NCBI RefSeq assembly: GCF_016428595.1
Contig: NZ_JAELVQ010000005.1
Coordinates: forward strand, 136,827-200,826
Direction: 5' to 3'
From: Snuella sedimenti
GTDB taxonomy: Bacteria; Bacteroidota; Bacteroidia; Flavobacteriales; Flavobacteriaceae
Length of the DNA: 64,000 nt
Part shown: positions 17,980-25,844 of the stretch, piece after piece
Layout: each line of letters starts with the position of its first letter
How positions within the stretch are numbered: position 1 is the first letter of the stretch
Program-made: the position numbers and the translations under genes
Notes under the pieces: generated by a model
Told to the model about the DNA's origin: nothing
What the model saw: the letters and a program-made list of their open reading frames with translations, nothing else
Databases searched by the model: none

Positions 17980-19865
17980 ATGGCACAAGCTAAGAAACCA
18001 CCAATAATTAACTGTCACGCCCATGTGTTTACAGGAGATTACGTACCGCATTTTTGGCAAAGACCTATTTGCCTGAGCCTTTATACCGGTTGTTGTCTTT
18101 ACGGTTTGTTATAAAGTTTTTGCGATGGTATTACGACAACGTTAAGCCAATATTTTATAAGAACGATTATAAGCAATGGAAACGTTTCTGGTACAAATGC
18201 GAAATGTTTTTTAAAAGGCGCTACCTTCTAGCAATACTAAAGTTTATAATTGAGGTTTATTTAATTATTGCGATATGCTTCTATATAGGGATATGGCTGT
18301 TTAATACAGAGAAACCTTCGCTTTATCATGGTTTTAAGGCTACAATAGTAAAAGCTTTAATTTTTATTAAAGAATCGGGCTGCATACTTGTTGTTGAGAG
18401 CTTATACTACAAGATTATATTCTTTGTACTGATACTGGTGTTTTTTAAGTCTGTACGCAATGCGTTCTTTGCTATTTTAAGACAATTTAAGGTGCTACCG
18501 GGCAAAGAGTTCACGCATTTGTTCGAACGTTATGTACAAATTGGTTTGTTTTCTAAATATAGAGAACAAAGGGGTATTTACGATAAGCTTAAAAAGCAGT
18601 ATCCCATAGATTCACACTTTGTAGGTTTGCCAATGGATATGGAATTTATGAAAGCTGGAAAGATTAAAAAAGTTTACGATCTGGATTCCAAAAAGATGAT
18701 GAGCGTGCCGAAGGATAAGCGAACAAACAAGAGAGATAGCCTATTTGCTATGAAGCACCAAATGGAAGGTCTCTTAAAAATAAAAAAACGTACAGAAGAT
18801 AAAGATCGATTCCACCCCTTTGTTTTTGCAGATCCCCGACGGATGGCAGATCCCAGGTATTTCGATTATACCGTAGATGCCAATGGAGATGTAAAGCTTG
18901 TAAAAGGCTGTTTAATGCAAACCTATTTAGAGGTACATAAATTTTCAGGTATTAAAATGTATCCGGCATTAGGCTATTACCCGTTTGATGAAGCGCTCTT
19001 ACCCCTTTGGAAATACTGTATTCAAAAAGGATTGCCCGTTATGACGCACTGTATAAAAGGAACAATTTTCTATAGGGGTAAAAAGAAAAAAGAATGGGAT
19101 ACCCATCCAATCTTTACAGAAGGCAAAGTAGATAAAACCAAACGGGCAGCTGTTGAAGTAGACAAGAGGATAGATTTCGATATCAATGCCCATTATATCC
19201 AAGAGGAAGATAAACCCTTATATTTAAACGAGGTTAAAAATATTAGCTTTTCCAATAACTTTACCAACCCTTTAAACTATTTATGCCTATTAGAAGAAGA
19301 TCTTTTGGTTAAAATCGTAGATAATGCCAAAGACCTCAGGTTAAGACATATCTTTTACGATGCCAATGGTGCTTTTAGAGGTGGACTAAAGGACTTAAAA
19401 ATTTGTTTTGCCCATTTTGGGGGCGAGGACCAATGGAACCGTTTTTTAGAAAGTGACCGGGATAATTATACCACACAAATGATTCTACAGCCAGAAAAAG
19501 GTATCGACTTTTTTAATAATGCAAATGGAAAACCAAGTCTAGGTAAACTTGCCTTTATTTGGAAATATGTAGATTGGTACACTATCATTTGCAGTATTAT
19601 GTTGCAATATGATAATGTTTATGCCGATATTAGTTACATATTACACAATAAAGCTATTTTAGCTTTACTAAAGCATACATTAACTAATAAAACGCTAAAA
19701 GAGAAAATACTTTATGGTTCAGATTTTTATGTAGTTAGAAATCATAAAAGTGACAAGGCCATCTTAGCAGATATGCGAGCAGGCTTAACAGAGGAAGAAT
19801 TCGACCAAATAGCACGTTATAATCCTCGTAAATATTTAAACTTAGGAGATTTTGTACCTAACTGA
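17980..19865 (+). CDS. amidohydrolase-like membrane protein, frameshifted after codon 25
   Basis: Two frames belong together. The first (ATG 17980) encodes a start with the metal motif INCHAHVFTGDYVP (His13 and His15), but it runs into a stop soon after. The second, open from 18054 to 19865, encodes the rest. A run of five T at 18051-18055 is the junction: one extra T, or a -1 slip there, gives a 628-residue protein. After the junction come two membrane segments (near 75-95 and 120-140 of the joined protein) and further amidohydrolase motifs MTHC, AHFGGEDQW and LYGSDF. Without the first 25 codons the HxH ligands are missing. Either the gene is broken, the read is wrong, or slippage is programmed. 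Confidence 0.75.
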
Positions 19866-19943
19866 GGCAAACGAATTATAAAACCCTAAAACGAAGACGG
19901 AAAATTCTACAGCGTTACTTATTAAAGTTAGTAAGTATTTACA

Positions 19944-19951
19944 TATATTTG
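19944..19951 (+). promoter_or_regulatory. -7 box of the acetyltransferase gene
   Basis: TATATTTG matches TAnnTTTG and lies 32 bases before the ATG. No TTG is found at the usual distance upstream. Confidence 0.4.
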
Positions 19952-19983
19952 GTTGCGTATATTAAGTAGTTACAAGCAATTAA

Positions 19984-20544
19984 ATGAACAACGAAACATT
20001 TTTCTCAAACGAACTAATAATTGAAAATGACATTCTTCTTTTACGTCCTTTAAAGAAATCAGATATTAATGAAGTCGAAATGATTAGTTTTTCAATGGAG
20101 CTCGGAGAATTTGGTGCTAGAGTAAAAAACCAAAGTGACCTATCACGGTATTTTGATTATTGTAATGTTGCTAAGTCAAATAAAGAACTATACCCGCTTA
20201 TTATATTAAAAAAAGAAGATAAAAAACCAGTAGGGATAACAATGTTTGGCAACATAGACTTTCAAAATAAAAGATTGGAAATTGGATGGACTTGGATAGC
20301 CGAAAAGTTTCAAGGAACTGGAATTAATGGAATTTGTAAAAAGCTTCTTTTGGATTACTGCTTTAATCAATTAGCATTAAGAAGAGTAGAGTTTAAGGTT
20401 GATATTAAAAACATTAAATCACAAAGGGCCATAGAGAAACTCGGAGCCGTAAAAGAAGGGTTTCTTAGGAACTATAACATTCAATCTTACGGAGAAAGTG
20501 AAGGTACTTATGTTTATAGTATCTTGAATGAGGAATGGAACTAA
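19984..20544 (+). CDS. GNAT-family N-acetyltransferase, RimJ/RimL-like
   Basis: This 186-residue protein has the GNAT fold of the type that acetylates N-termini or small molecules. The acetyl-CoA loop QGTGING is at 110-116, and the segment RRVEFKVDIKNIKSQRAIEKLG with the following EGFLRNY is typical of the RimJ/RimL group. It is preceded by its own promoter box and followed by repeat-rich DNA, so it is probably monocistronic and may be an accessory gene. The substrate is unknown. Confidence 0.88.
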   Translation: MNNETFFSNELIIENDILLLRPLKKSDINEVEMISFSMELGEFGARVKNQSDLSRYFDYCNVAKSNKELYPLIILKKEDKKPVGITMFGNIDFQNKRLEIGWTWIAEKFQGTGINGICKKLLLDYCFNQLALRRVEFKVDIKNIKSQRAIEKLGAVKEGFLRNYNIQSYGESEGTYVYSILNEEWN

Positions 20545-21352
20545 AAAGCTTGTAATACCAGTAACCATTACCCAAGTCCCTGATTATATAAAAACAAGAT
20601 AAACATCCTTTTAAAGGCACTTGGTTTACAGGTCGAACTTGGTTTGGAATTAAGAGACTGTTTAAAATTCGTTTTTGAAATTTGTTATAGGTCATTTTTT
20701 TGTCAATTAAGGCTTTAAAACCGGAGTTTAGCAGCGCTAAATGAGGATTTTCATAACGAAAAGTGATGAAAAAAGGGGCATAACAAAACCAAGGTGGAAT
20801 TTAAACAGTCTCTAAGTAAATGAGCTATATGGACATAATATTAGGTTGATTTTTTAAAACAGTAACGAGCAGGCTTGCCGCTCTGCTTTTGGTTCGCTTT
20901 TCTAAGAGTTTTAGACGTTGTTTAAGGTTGTAGACCGTGTCACTGCATTTAAAAAATAGAAGGCATTAGGTTTCTGTTTATTAATGTGAATTCGATGTAA
21001 GAAAACCATTTGATTTCGATGTAAAATTCCTTCGTAATCCCGTCCAATCTGACATGATTTTCATTCAAAAACTGTCAATTTGAGTGATTTTTAGAAGAGT
21101 AATAGTATTGAAAATACGTTTTTGTATATCTAAGTGATTTAAACTTTTACAAATTGGCTAAAAAATTGCCAGTTTGCGCCCATATTTTGTCTTTTTATCA
21201 TCATGTAGCCCTGCTACGCGACTCAAAAAAGCCTTCATCTGGTCACAAACCCATTAATTTTCGCTTCAATCCAAAAAGTTTAAACCACTTTATCGGTTGG
21301 ATTACGTCGAACTCACGTTTATTAATATAATTTCGTTATAGCTATGAGGAAG
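20545..21352. other. intergenic region, 808 bp, repeat-rich
   Basis: No gene is seen. The region holds the MITE-like element at 20654-20812 and degenerate repeats from about 20980 to 21130, with CGATGTAAAA and CCAATCTGACAT motifs and a CTGTCAATTTGAGTGA string. Near the right end is TACGTCGAACTCACG. The rest is unassigned. Confidence 0.45.
20654..20812. mobile_element. MITE-like element with 17-bp inverted ends
   Basis: The left end GAGACTGTTTAAAATTC (20654-20670) is answered by its near inverse GAATTTAAACAGTCTC at the right end (20797-20812). TAA flanks both sides (20651-20653 and 20813-20815), as a 3-bp target duplication would. The 159-bp interior codes for nothing clear. A TNA-type 3-bp duplication is known from part of the IS5 family, but the family here is inferred. 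No transposase is in the window. Confidence 0.6.
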
Positions 21353-22570
21353 TTACGCTTTGTTTTTCTCCAAAAGAGCCATATAAAAACCGTCAAAACC
21401 AGATTGGTGAGCCAGTACTTTTTTATCTTTTACTAGGGTAAAATCCTTACCAGTTTCGGAGCTTAAAAATGTTTTTACTTGTTCCTGATTTTCTGATGGA
21501 AGGATAGAGCAGGTGGCATAAACCAATTGTCCGCCAGCTTTAAGCATTCTTGAGTATTGTTGCAGAATATCCTGCTGTGTACGTTTTATATTTTCAATAA
21601 AATCCGGTTGCAATTTCCATTTGGCATCGGGGTTTCTTCGTAAAACACCTAAACCAGAACAGGGAGCATCAATTAATACGCGATCGGCCTTATTGTATAG
21701 TTTTTTGATGGTTTTTGTCGATTCAATAAGGCGGGGCTCTATATTATGGGCACCATTGCGCTTAGCGCGACGTTTTAATTCGTTTAGTTTGTTTGCGTAG
21801 ATATCCATGGCGATTACCTGTCCCTTATTTTCCATAAGGGAAGCGATATGCAGTGTTTTACCTCCGGCACCGGCACAGGTATCGACCACGCGCATGCCCG
21901 GTTTTACATTCAAGAATTCGGCAACCAATTGTGATGATGCGTCTTGTACTTCGAAGTGCCCATTTTTAAAAGCTTCTGTAGTAAAAACGTTGGCGCGCTC
22001 CTTTAATTTAAGTGCACTAGGGTAATTAGGCAAAAAATCTGTTTCAATGTTTAAATCGTAGAGTTCGGCATGTAGCTTTTCTTTAGTTGTTTTTAAGGTG
22101 TTAACCCTTAAAATAACATCGGCTTGTTCATTTAATGCAGCTATTTCCTTGGTCCAAGCGCCCTTACCTAATTCTTTTTCGCCCAATGCATCCATCCAAT
22201 CGGGAATAGATTCCTTAAATTTTCTGATTTTTGAAAGTTCATCAAACCGTCCTTTTATTTTTCTTGCCGGTGTGTTTTCAAAATATTTCCAATCGGGTAA
22301 TTTTATACCTTTTAACACTGCCCAAACGGCAAACATACGCCATAGGTTATCGCGATCAAAAGGCTCTTTTACTTCGGCTATTTCGGCGTATAAGCGTTTC
22401 CAACGAACAATATCGTAGGTGGTTTCGGCAACAAATGCACGGTCTCGGCTGCCCCAGCGATTATCGCGCTTTAAGAGTTGTTGAATAACCTTATCGGCAT
22501 AATTGCCCTCATTAAAAATAAGGGTAAGTCCGTCAATAACTGCAAAGCATAAATTTCTGTGTAATCGCAT
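21353..22570 (-). CDS. RsmB/NOP-family RNA (cytosine-5) methyltransferase
   Basis: This 405-residue SAM-dependent methyltransferase is of the type that modifies cytosine-5 in rRNA. The N-terminal region (about 1-140) is NusB-like. The SAM motif VVDTCAGAGGKT starts at 228. The two catalytic Cys are Cys304 (DAPCSGLG) and Cys354 (YATCS). The exact target base cannot be read from sequence, so no symbol is given. A TAnnTTTG box lies 19 bases upstream of the start. Confidence 0.92.
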   Translation of the reverse strand: MRLHRNLCFAVIDGLTLIFNEGNYADKVIQQLLKRDNRWGSRDRAFVAETTYDIVRWKRLYAEIAEVKEPFDRDNLWRMFAVWAVLKGIKLPDWKYFENTPARKIKGRFDELSKIRKFKESIPDWMDALGEKELGKGAWTKEIAALNEQADVILRVNTLKTTKEKLHAELYDLNIETDFLPNYPSALKLKERANVFTTEAFKNGHFEVQDASSQLVAEFLNVKPGMRVVDTCAGAGGKTLHIASLMENKGQVIAMDIYANKLNELKRRAKRNGAHNIEPRLIESTKTIKKLYNKADRVLIDAPCSGLGVLRRNPDAKWKLQPDFIENIKRTQQDILQQYSRMLKAGGQLVYATCSILPSENQEQVKTFLSSETGKDFTLVKDKKVLAHQSGFDGFYMALLEKNKA

Positions 22571-22588
22571 GGTATAAAATTAAGCATG

Positions 22589-22596
22589 CAAAGTTA
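22589..22596 (-). promoter_or_regulatory. -7 box of the methyltransferase gene
   Basis: CAAAGTTA reads TAACTTTG on the minus strand, matching TAnnTTTG, 19 bases before the ATG at 22570. Confidence 0.4.
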
Positions 22597-22689
22597 CATT
22601 TAAAATGTCGATTTGTTAGCTTATTTGAAAAAGTTTAAATAAGTACTGTTTATTGATAGTGCTTTTCTATTTTTATAGAAAAATTTAAC

Positions 22690-23730
22690 GTGAAACATTT
22701 AATATTTCTATGCATTGGTATGTTGTTTTTTTCTTGTAAAGAGACTGGCAAATTTAAACCAAGGAACTTTTCAACTGTTACAATAGAACCTATTTATACA
22801 GATTCTTTAATAAGCATTCGGGCCATCGATATTCTTGATGATGGTAGTTTGGCATTTGCAGCTAACAATGGTATTTATGGATTATACAATCCATTCAAAC
22901 AAGTATGGCGCACTTCCATTCAGGCGTACGATGGTTTAAAATTGCATTTTAGAGCCATTGCACATACGAGGGCCGATTTTTTTATGCTAAGCATTGGGAC
23001 ACCAGCATTGTTATATAAAACAGGGGCAAAGGGTACTATGGAGTTAGTGTATAAAGAAGAAGGGGAATTTGTATTTTATGATGCCATGGCTTTTTGGAAC
23101 GATACCGAAGGTATTGCGGTGGGCGATAGTTTTGAAGGGTGTTTGTCCATAATTGTGACTAAAGATGGCGGACAGACCTGGACAAAGTTACCTTGTGACG
23201 TTTTACCTAAAGCGGAAGAAAATGAAGCGGCTTTTGCAGCTAGTAATACCAATGTAAAAGTATTGGGTAATAAGGCCTGGATTGGGACATCTAGCGGAAA
23301 TATTTATTATTCAAATGATAAAGGGCACTCCTGGCAATACGTTAAAACACCAATAGTACAAACGCAGGAAACGGAGGGTATTTATTCAATTGACTTTTAT
23401 GACGCGTTAAATGGTTTTGGAATTGGCGGTGATTATACTAAACCTGAAGGTAATACATCCAACAAAATACGTACGCAGGACGGAGGGATGACTTGGCAAG
23501 TGGTTGCGCAGAATCAGGAACCAGGTTACCGCAGTTGCGTTCAATATATACCTAATAGGGAAGGTAAAGAATTAGTGGTAACAGGATTCGATGGTATTGA
23601 TTTCTCCAACGATTCTGGAAATACATGGAAACATCTAAGCGACGAAGGATTCTATACAATCCGCTTTTTAAATGACAGTACAGCTTATGCAGCAGGTAAG
23701 GGACGTATCGCCAAGTTAGTGTTTAAGTGA
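22690..23730 (+). CDS. BNR/Asp-box repeat lipoprotein, Ycf48-like
   Basis: This 346-residue protein has a lipoprotein signal ending at Cys16 (MLFFSC). It is a beta-propeller type protein with Asp-box motifs: KDGGQTWTKL, SNDKGHSWQYV, TQDGGMTWQVV and SNDSGNTWKHL. Members are often named oxidoreductase, or compared with the photosystem II assembly factor Ycf48, but no enzymatic residue is evident. It is probably an outer-surface or periplasmic protein. It converges on the next gene with only a nine-base gap. Confidence 0.85.
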   Translation: MKHLIFLCIGMLFFSCKETGKFKPRNFSTVTIEPIYTDSLISIRAIDILDDGSLAFAANNGIYGLYNPFKQVWRTSIQAYDGLKLHFRAIAHTRADFFMLSIGTPALLYKTGAKGTMELVYKEEGEFVFYDAMAFWNDTEGIAVGDSFEGCLSIIVTKDGGQTWTKLPCDVLPKAEENEAAFAASNTNVKVLGNKAWIGTSSGNIYYSNDKGHSWQYVKTPIVQTQETEGIYSIDFYDALNGFGIGGDYTKPEGNTSNKIRTQDGGMTWQVVAQNQEPGYRSCVQYIPNREGKELVVTGFDGIDFSNDSGNTWKHLSDEGFYTIRFLNDSTAYAAGKGRIAKLVFK

Positions 23731-23739
23731 TATACCAGA

Positions 23740-24189
23740 TTATTTTTTTTTAGGATGATCATGGCGCCTGTTTTTAAACTCTTCAAAAAGTTTTCGGGTA
23801 AAATCTTCTTCGGCGACTTTAAGTAAAAGAATTTTCTTAGGCGAAATAATTTGCTTTAATTTATTGTTTAGCTGCATTTGTTCATGATGTAATTTGTTTT
23901 CTGCGGCATCAAGTCTATCCAATAGTTCTTGTGCTTTGGCATCTGTAAGGATTTCTAGGCTGTCCTTTATTTCATGTCGGATCTTGCGCAGCGTATGGTA
24001 TTTTAATTTTACGGTATTTTCGTCGTACGCATTGTATACGGGCCAAAACTTTTGGGCTTCCTTCTCCGTAAGGTCCAACCTTTCAGTTAAAAAGGAAACC
24101 TTTAGTGCTTTGATGCGATCCCTTTTTGATTGGGCGTGGATGCTTACCGTAAATAATAGTGTTAACATTAGTATTATAAGTAGTCTCAT
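23740..24189 (-). CDS. Spy/CpxP-like periplasmic protein
   Basis: The ATG at 24189 is chosen, giving 149 residues that begin with a good signal peptide (MRLLIILMLTLLFTVSIHAQ); TTG at 24195 would add two. The rest is helical and charged, with LTEKEAQKFWPVYNAYDE and a coiled-coil-like middle, resembling periplasmic stress sensors or chaperones of the Spy/CpxP kind. It is the third gene after the ECF sigma and putative anti-sigma genes. That order supports a role in the signalling or output of that sigma system. Confidence 0.82.
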   Translation of the reverse strand: MRLLIILMLTLLFTVSIHAQSKRDRIKALKVSFLTERLDLTEKEAQKFWPVYNAYDENTVKLKYHTLRKIRHEIKDSLEILTDAKAQELLDRLDAAENKLHHEQMQLNNKLKQIISPKKILLLKVAEEDFTRKLFEEFKNRRHDHPKKK

Positions 24190-24204
24190 GGTCAACGGTA
24201 TTTT

Positions 24205-24705
24205 TTATTCGATAATAAAGTTTTCAATATTCAAGTGGTTCAGTAAATACGTTTCGAGTGTTTCTTCGTTAAACGTATGGTTCACAAAATCTACCTCTTC
24301 CAGATCTTCTTCATTAAATAGGGCAGCTATTTCATAGGTTCCCACATTTTCATTCATAATATAGTTCTCAACAGTTTCCGTGTCTAATGAGTCCCAAGTT
24401 ATTTTAGTGTTTAAAAGTGGTAAACTAAACAAAAGTATAAAACAGGCGGCTACACTCGTTGCATATAAAAGGTTTCTTTTACTAAAAAGTCTAACAACTT
24501 TTGAAGTATTGTTTTTTGAAGAGATCGTATCCATGATACTGTCCTCTACATCATCAAAATAACCTTCGGGCGTTCTAAATCCTTGACCCTCCAAAGTGTC
24601 CTTAAGTCTTATTTCACTTAAAAGCGTATCTTCAAAAGAATTAAAATACCCTATGGGAACTTTAAAACCTGGTGATTTTATATTATGTAATTTCTGTTTT
24701 TTCAC
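24205..24705 (-). CDS. putative anti-sigma factor, single membrane segment
   Basis: This 166-residue protein has a cytoplasmic N-terminal part with two PxGYF motifs (VPIGYFNSFED and TPEGYFDDVED), one membrane segment at about 83-100 and a short acidic periplasmic part. It follows an ECF sigma gene and is inferred to be its anti-sigma factor. I recognise no named anti-sigma domain. The start codon is GTG at 24703-24705. This start lies at the end of a 156-bp segment repeated at the second sigma locus, and it can be hidden in a hairpin (see the 24700-24855 entry). Confidence 0.78.
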   Translation of the reverse strand: MKKQKLHNIKSPGFKVPIGYFNSFEDTLLSEIRLKDTLEGQGFRTPEGYFDDVEDSIMDTISSKNNTSKVVRLFSKRNLLYATSVAACFILLFSLPLLNTKITWDSLDTETVENYIMNENVGTYEIAALFNEEDLEEVDFVNHTFNEETLETYLLNHLNIENFIIE

Positions 24706-24855
24706 ACGTTTAAATTTTAGTAATTAATTGAATTTATTGTAATTATAAAATTAAGAACGTGTGCAACCACTCCTTACACTCGTTCTCTCATTAAAAATTT
24801 TAAACATTTCCTTTTGTGAAGTAATTTTTAAAATTTCTTAATGCTCGTTTCATTC
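24700..24855 (-). repeat. repeated 156-bp sigma/anti-sigma leader, copy A
   Basis: This segment matches 44306-44461 at 153 of 156 bases without gaps. The differences are at 24732, 24764 and 24801. On the minus strand it runs from 31 bases past the sigma stop into codon 2 of the anti-sigma gene. Downstream hairpin: CACACGTT (24703-24710) against AACGTGTG (24756-24763), which includes the GTG start; an AT-rich extension adds pairs. Alternative upstream hairpin: GAACGTGTG (24755-24763) against CACTCGTTC (24777-24785), with one mismatch. The two compete for the same arm. No difference falls in a stem. Confidence 0.7.
24751..24807 (-). CDS. candidate 18-residue leader peptide, copy A
   Basis: An ATG-to-TAA frame reads MFKIFNERTSVRSGCTRS. 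It lies in the repeated leader, and its last codons form the 5' arm shared by the two hairpins, so its translation could decide which forms. The copy at the other locus differs at two codons, both changing the residue, so there is no sign of purifying selection on the peptide. Treat it as a hypothesis. Confidence 0.3.
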   Translation of the reverse strand: MFKIFNERTSVRSGCTRS

Positions 24856-24886
24856 TATCTATAAGACTGTTTAATTAGGTAAAGGT

Positions 24887-25429
24887 TTAATCTTTAGTTA
24901 AATAGGTTTCAATCTTTTTTACAGCAATATGGTAAGAAGCTTTTAAAGCTCCTTCGCTTGTTTCTAATATCTCAGCCATGTCTTTATATTTTAAATCCTC
25001 AAAATATTTCATATTAAAAACCAATTGTTGCTTTTGGGGTAAGGTGGCTATCGCTTCCTGTAATTTTATTTGAATATCGCTACCCTCAAAATAAACATCA
25101 GAAGTTAAATTGGTTATGGCTAATTGCTGAACTTCATTGTTCGTTACTTGCAATCGCTTGGCATTGTTATTAATGAACGTAATTGCTTCATTGGTTGCTA
25201 TGCGGTACATCCATGAAAACAACTTACTGTCCCCTTTAAAATTGTTGATATTCTTATGAACTTTAATAAATGTGTTTTGAAGTACATCATCGGCATCGTC
25301 GTGTGACTTTACAATATTGCGTATATGCCAGTACAAGCGTTCCTTATAGAGAGATACTAAAGCTCTAAAGGCTTCCTCTTTATTGGTTTCAGATTTTAGG
25401 TGCGCAACCAGCTGTACTTCTTCTATCAC
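24887..25429 (-). CDS. ECF RNA polymerase sigma factor (locus A)
   Basis: This 180-residue sigma-70 family protein has region 2 (about 25-90, with the DADDVLQNTFIKVHKNI pattern) and region 4 (about 120-175, with LPQKQQLVFNMKYFEDLKYKDMAEIL). It directs RNA polymerase to a small stress or envelope regulon. The start is GTG at 25429. It heads a minus-strand operon with a putative anti-sigma gene and a Spy/CpxP-like gene, so cell-envelope stress is a reasonable guess for its signal. Confidence 0.93.
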   Translation of the reverse strand: MIEEVQLVAHLKSETNKEEAFRALVSLYKERLYWHIRNIVKSHDDADDVLQNTFIKVHKNINNFKGDSKLFSWMYRIATNEAITFINNNAKRLQVTNNEVQQLAITNLTSDVYFEGSDIQIKLQEAIATLPQKQQLVFNMKYFEDLKYKDMAEILETSEGALKASYHIAVKKIETYLTKD

Positions 25430-25844
25430 AAAAATAGTTTAGTATTTAGACTATTAAATATATTAAAAGTTTAAGCTGTTACGTACTTTTTCGCAAAAAA
25501 ATATTTTTTTGAGTATTGGGTTGAATTTGCATAAACATCGATAAAATGCATTTAAATGCGATAAAATACATTTTTTCCTTGTTTGCTACGCTTTTTTGTA
25601 TTATGTTTGCTACAGAAACCTACTTATGATGTTAGTCATCCCCAAGTCTAACAGTGAATAGAAAAAGGATAGAAGCCCCAAATCTCTATCCTTTTTTATT
25701 ATTTGGTTAATGGTAAAGAGGTATTAACTTTTTAAAATTGACAAAAGAGCCGTCTGTGCTGTTTAGATAGGCAATTTATTGCGTACCAGAACCTATAGGG
25801 TTTCAAGCCATATTATATTGGTTGAGTTTGTGTTTTATTAAAGT
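25430..25844. other. intergenic region, 415 bp
   Basis: It lies between the sigma gene start and the ABC transporter stop. A terminator hairpin sits at 25662-25696. I see no further gene or repeat. Confidence 0.5.
25662..25696 (-). terminator. hairpin terminator of the ABC transporter transcript
   Basis: AAAAAGGATAG (25662-25672) pairs perfectly with CTATCCTTTTT (25686-25696) around a 13-base loop. On the minus strand the stem ends in T. It is 149 bases past the ABC transporter stop, so a short untranslated tail is implied. Confidence 0.65.

Noticed and set aside
24863-24873. AAGACTGTTTA as a further element end
   Set aside because: It matches only part of the 17-bp end and lacks GAG and the TAA flank; probably chance.
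25429-25436. TATTTTTG box in front of the locus A sigma gene
   Set aside because: It overlaps the first base of the start codon, so transcription would begin inside the gene.
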